Below, piece after piece: positions 26,080 to 28,977 of a DNA stretch of 28,977 nucleotides. Position 1 is the stretch's first letter, and each line of letters begins with the position of its first letter. Origin of the DNA: Tetmemena sp. SeJ-2015 (Eukaryota > Ciliophora > Spirotrichea > Sporadotrichida > Oxytrichidae); contig JAJKFJ010023932.1 of assembly GCA_027382625.1 (NCBI GenBank), forward strand, positions 1 to 28,977. The letters run 5' to 3'. A program made the translations under genes and the position numbers. Under the pieces are notes generated by a model. The model was given only the letters and a program-made list of their open reading frames with translations. It was not told where the DNA came from and ran no database searches.

Positions 26080-28200
26080 AGCTTATTAAAGGCAAGAAAT
26101 TTAGCCTTAGTTTTTTAATTAATGCTAGCATAAACAAAAAAATACGATTTAGAAAAGGATAGTTATTTAAGCCTTGCTCTATCTGTTTTAAGAAGTAATT
26201 CGCGATGATTCTTAAACTTTCTACGCTTCTTAGTTATTGTGAGAATTTATTCATTGAACTACTGAACATATTCATTTAAATTTTAAAATAAAATTAAAAA
26301 AATAAAAGAATATTGCTGTCACAGAATTAATTAAGCAAATTGCCAATTTTTTGACTAGTGGGGACTTTGTTTTAATCTTCGATGGAATCAGCAATTGATT
26401 TATTAAGCTAGGAACTTTAGAGATTGTGACTACTGTTTTAATTATTTAATAGGAATGCTTAATATATATTCAAATTAATTAGAAGACGTTTCATATGTAA
26501 ATTCAATGTTGTAAAATATTAATAATTTAATAAATGATAAGACACTATTAAAATAATTAATATAATAGAATATTAAAAGCTAAAAGTTTATAAAAGACTT
26601 TATTGGAATGAATTTATTAAGAAAAATGAGCTTACATAGGATAATAACTGATTTTTTAATTCAGTACGATAAGTGCTGTTTTAAGAAACTGATTATTAAT
26701 TATATTCCTAAAATTTTACTTTACTTTACTTTACTTTACTTTAAGAAAAATGAGCACATCACCTTAAGATATAATCAATAATTATAAAATTTTGTTTCTT
26801 TTTTTTTATAAATATGATTTTGTAATGAAATTGTCTTTCCTAGTTTTAGTTGAAAAAAGTTTCGACTCATTTTCACAATTTTTCTATTTTATAGAGGAAT
26901 ATAAAATGATTATTATAAAAAATCGATATTTAAAAATATTTAATAAACAGTTTATTATTATTATCGATTAAGATATTACAATTTTGTTTCGAATATAAAT
27001 ATAATAAAAAGGAAATTAATATAACCGTAAATAATAATTTTTATTTTAATTTTTTAAGTTTTATATTACAAATATTCTGAGAAGTTAGACCCCTTATTAT
27101 AAAAACCTTTTGCCTATAATGCAACAAGTTTTTAATGAAATTTTCTAGAGCTATTCATTTTCAGTTTTATCTTAAATTCATTTTATTTTAGGCTATTACT
27201 TAGCTAAAAACTGCCCCACTTAAATTCTATATGTCTTTTTAGGGAATTTATTTCTCTAAGTCTTCAGGAATGTATTAACTCATAGTAGAACGAAGATATT
27301 TATCTTAATCAGTATTTATTTTAGCTAAAAGAATTAATCCAAATTTTGATAAAGAGACTTTGTAAATATTTGAAATAAAATTACTAGCAATATTTAAGAA
27401 ATATAAAAAAATTCAAGAACACTTTTATTCATTTAGAAGCAAAATCTTAATAAAATTTGAGGAGCTTTCTCTAAAATATTTAAAAGGATTTAAAATACAC
27501 GGGATCTGAAGAATCTTAATTTTTATACTTAAAGTTATTAAATATTCATCTAGCCCTTGATTATTTAATGAATTTAATGAAAATAAAAATGCATATAAAG
27601 CTCCTATTATATGAGAAATATATCTAAGATAAAAAGTTCAAAAACTTAAAAGAAGAAATATAGAAGTAAAAGGAAAATGTAATTGCAGATATTTATTAGA
27701 GGCAAGACTTTATAGAAAAGATAATTAAGTTATTGCTTAAGCAGGCGAAGGGACTCTGATTTAAATATTATTTATATCATTATATTAGGCAAAAATTATA
27801 AGAACTTACATCCTGATTCTCTGTTAAGAAGACCTTAACTCACATTTATGTGTGGTACGAACTGTCGTAAAAGAGTAGTCACGATATTAAATGTTTGCTA
27901 TAATATTTTTTTCTCTCCTATGGTGTACTGTGGAAATGATTTAAGAGGAAAGCCATATTAATTAGATTAGCTATCCAAAAAGCCGCAAACAGGAAGTGAA
28001 TTAGCCATTTCAACTGCCTTTAAGTTGCAACTTTCCCTTTCTTTTTATCCCAATATTTGATTTTTAATTAAATTGAGCGAAGGAAAGATTAAGACAAACT
28101 AAAATTATTTCATAAATTTCTAATGTCTGTATAATATTTTTACTGCCTTTTAGTATTTTGCCTCATTCAATCATGAATGGAGACGGCTTCCACAATAGTC
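26080..28200 (-). CDS. Gene E: unrecognised protein, diverged paralog of gene D
   Basis: Boundaries are approximate and the IESs are unresolved. Blocks on the minus strand: RLLWKPSPFMIE (about 28.2 kb); SCNLKAVEMANSLPVCGF to KSFPQYTIGEKKI, continuing open (28.03-27.75 kb); EFKIKLKMNSSRKFHQKL to NFSEYLQYKT (27.18-27.05 kb); and SSSMNKFSQQLRSVESLR to NNYPFLNRIFLFMLALIKKL (26.27-26.08 kb). These match gene D blocks in the same order and with similar spacing, including the MNSSR and YPFLNRIF motifs. Directly after FMIE gene E has TGA where D has TAA (Gln), so either an IES starts there or the copy is broken. The final block is hydrophobic and may be a membrane anchor. The function is unknown. Confidence 0.48.
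26715..26739 (+). repeat. Tandem repeat, TTTAC x5
   Basis: Five perfect TTTAC units plus a partial one, in a noncoding stretch of gene E (probable IES). Confidence 0.95.
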
Positions 28201-28526
28201 TCTTTTCGATGAGGTTTTATTCATCAAAGTTAATTTAAAGTTTGATTTTCTCTTAAAATATTTTGAAAGCTTAAACGAATGAATTTGCTTATCAAATCAT
28301 CACGAGAATAAATATATTAATGCAAGCCTTCTAAAGCTATTATTTTAAGATGCAATGCTAAAAAGATAAATAATCTCTTCTTGTTTTTATTTTCAACCTT
28401 TTTGTTTTATCATATCATAATTCATAAAAAATATATCATCGAATCTAATTTAAAAATTGGTAGAATAGGAAAAAAGAATTGGGGTTATGAAAACCTGATG
28501 ATTTGACTTTTAACATTTTATGCAAT

Positions 28527-28540
28527 TATATATATATATA
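28527..28540 (+). repeat. Dinucleotide repeat (TA)7
   Basis: A run of seven TA units between genes E and H. Confidence 0.9.
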
Positions 28541-28589
28541 GCTGTTTATATTAAATGGTGGAGCATGCCAACCTTAATCACAGTATCTT

Positions 28590-28977
28590 AACGATTGTAT
28601 CGTTTGTAGTCACCAGCCATCTTGACGAATATATAGATCTTGCTCCATCAGTTTATTCTTGTCATCAGCCTTCATCTTGGCATTATCTGTCTTCCTTGAT
28701 TAGAGTGGACTAACTTCTGAATATTGAGATTATATTTGTTGTTTGCGTTTATCAAGTTCTTAAATTCATCGGTAAAAAGATTTTTTTCTTCTCTATTTTA
28801 ACTTAGTTTTTACTTTTTATTATCTTGAGGTACCTGATAGGAAACTCTCACAATCAAAACCCCATAATATGATAAGAAAGTGAAAATAAGTTGTGTATAA
28901 TTAATTTCTTTATTAATACTTATAATCATGCGAGTCAAACGCGAAATTACTCAAAAATAACTACATGATCCATCCTA
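28590..28977 (-). CDS. Gene H: partial C-terminal part of an unrecognised protein
   Basis: A minus-strand frame entering from the right edge reads a hydrophobic segment FTFLSYYGVLIVRVSY, then polar PQDNKKQKLSQNREEKN and TDEFKNLINANNKYN with Gln as TAA. It ends in TGA near 28700. A second overlapping frame gives TDNAKMKADDKNKLMEQ and stops at TGA in the codons after DGW, near 28600. A short IES between the two frames would join them, but I could not fix its pointer. It could be the tail of a membrane protein. The function is unknown. Confidence 0.45.

Noticed and set aside
1..28977. Euplotes or Paramecium origin.
   Set aside because: Euplotes uses TAA/TAG as stops, but here they are sense codons; Paramecium and Euplotes IESs are bounded by TA, and many pointers here lack TA.

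Overview
This is germline (micronuclear) DNA of a spirotrich ciliate of the Oxytricha/Stylonychia kind. Three things seen in the sequence support that. (1) Coding frames use TAA and TAG as sense codons at positions where paralogs have Gln, and only TGA ends genes. (2) Genes are cut by short AT-rich inserts flanked by 2-8 bp direct repeats (pointers). Collapsing one repeat copy plus the insert restores a single frame. (3) The pointers (AAAGT, GCAAG, AGGC, TGCTTCC, CATT and others) do not all contain TA, which argues against Paramecium- or Euplotes-type excision. The inserts are internal eliminated sequences (IESs) and the kept pieces are macronuclear-destined segments (MDSs). Because of this, standard-code ORFs are nearly useless here: most are fragments or shadows.

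Every gene I can support lies on the minus strand. From the left: gene A (1-3144, C-terminus off the window), gene B (3331-7320) and gene C (8017-11638) are tandem paralogs coding multi-pass membrane proteins that start MQH(K/L)DPLQGYK. I resolved 18 IESs in A, 22 in B and 18 in C. The reading frame closes exactly over each gene: A reaches codon 766 at the window edge, B gives 739 residues, and C gives 776 codons with one in-frame TGA. Gene D (about 12.1-15.2 kb) is a soluble or mixed protein of unknown function with a diverged paralog, gene E, about 14 kb away (26.1-28.2 kb). Between them lie a 314 bp foldback element (15758-16071), gene F (16535-20325), gene G (about 21.4-24.0 kb, Q/N/S-rich) and a decayed DDE transposase (24.4-25.3 kb). 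Gene H (28.6 kb to the edge) is partial.

Gene F is the best-recognised gene: a ubiquitin-specific protease (peptidase C19) of 752 residues after removal of eight IESs. Cys39, His383 and Asp413 fall in recognisable boxes, and a zinc-ribbon-like C-terminal tail follows. The His box is created only by removing a 20 bp IES. One of its IESs is 576 bp and holds coding-like sequence that weakly resembles the A/B/C family.

The most informative biology is the comparison of A, B and C. Many IESs sit at the same protein position in two or three paralogs, yet their pointers and insert sequences differ, as expected if IESs predate the duplications and their boundaries drifted. No rRNA, tRNA, CRISPR or telomeric C4A4 repeats were seen.
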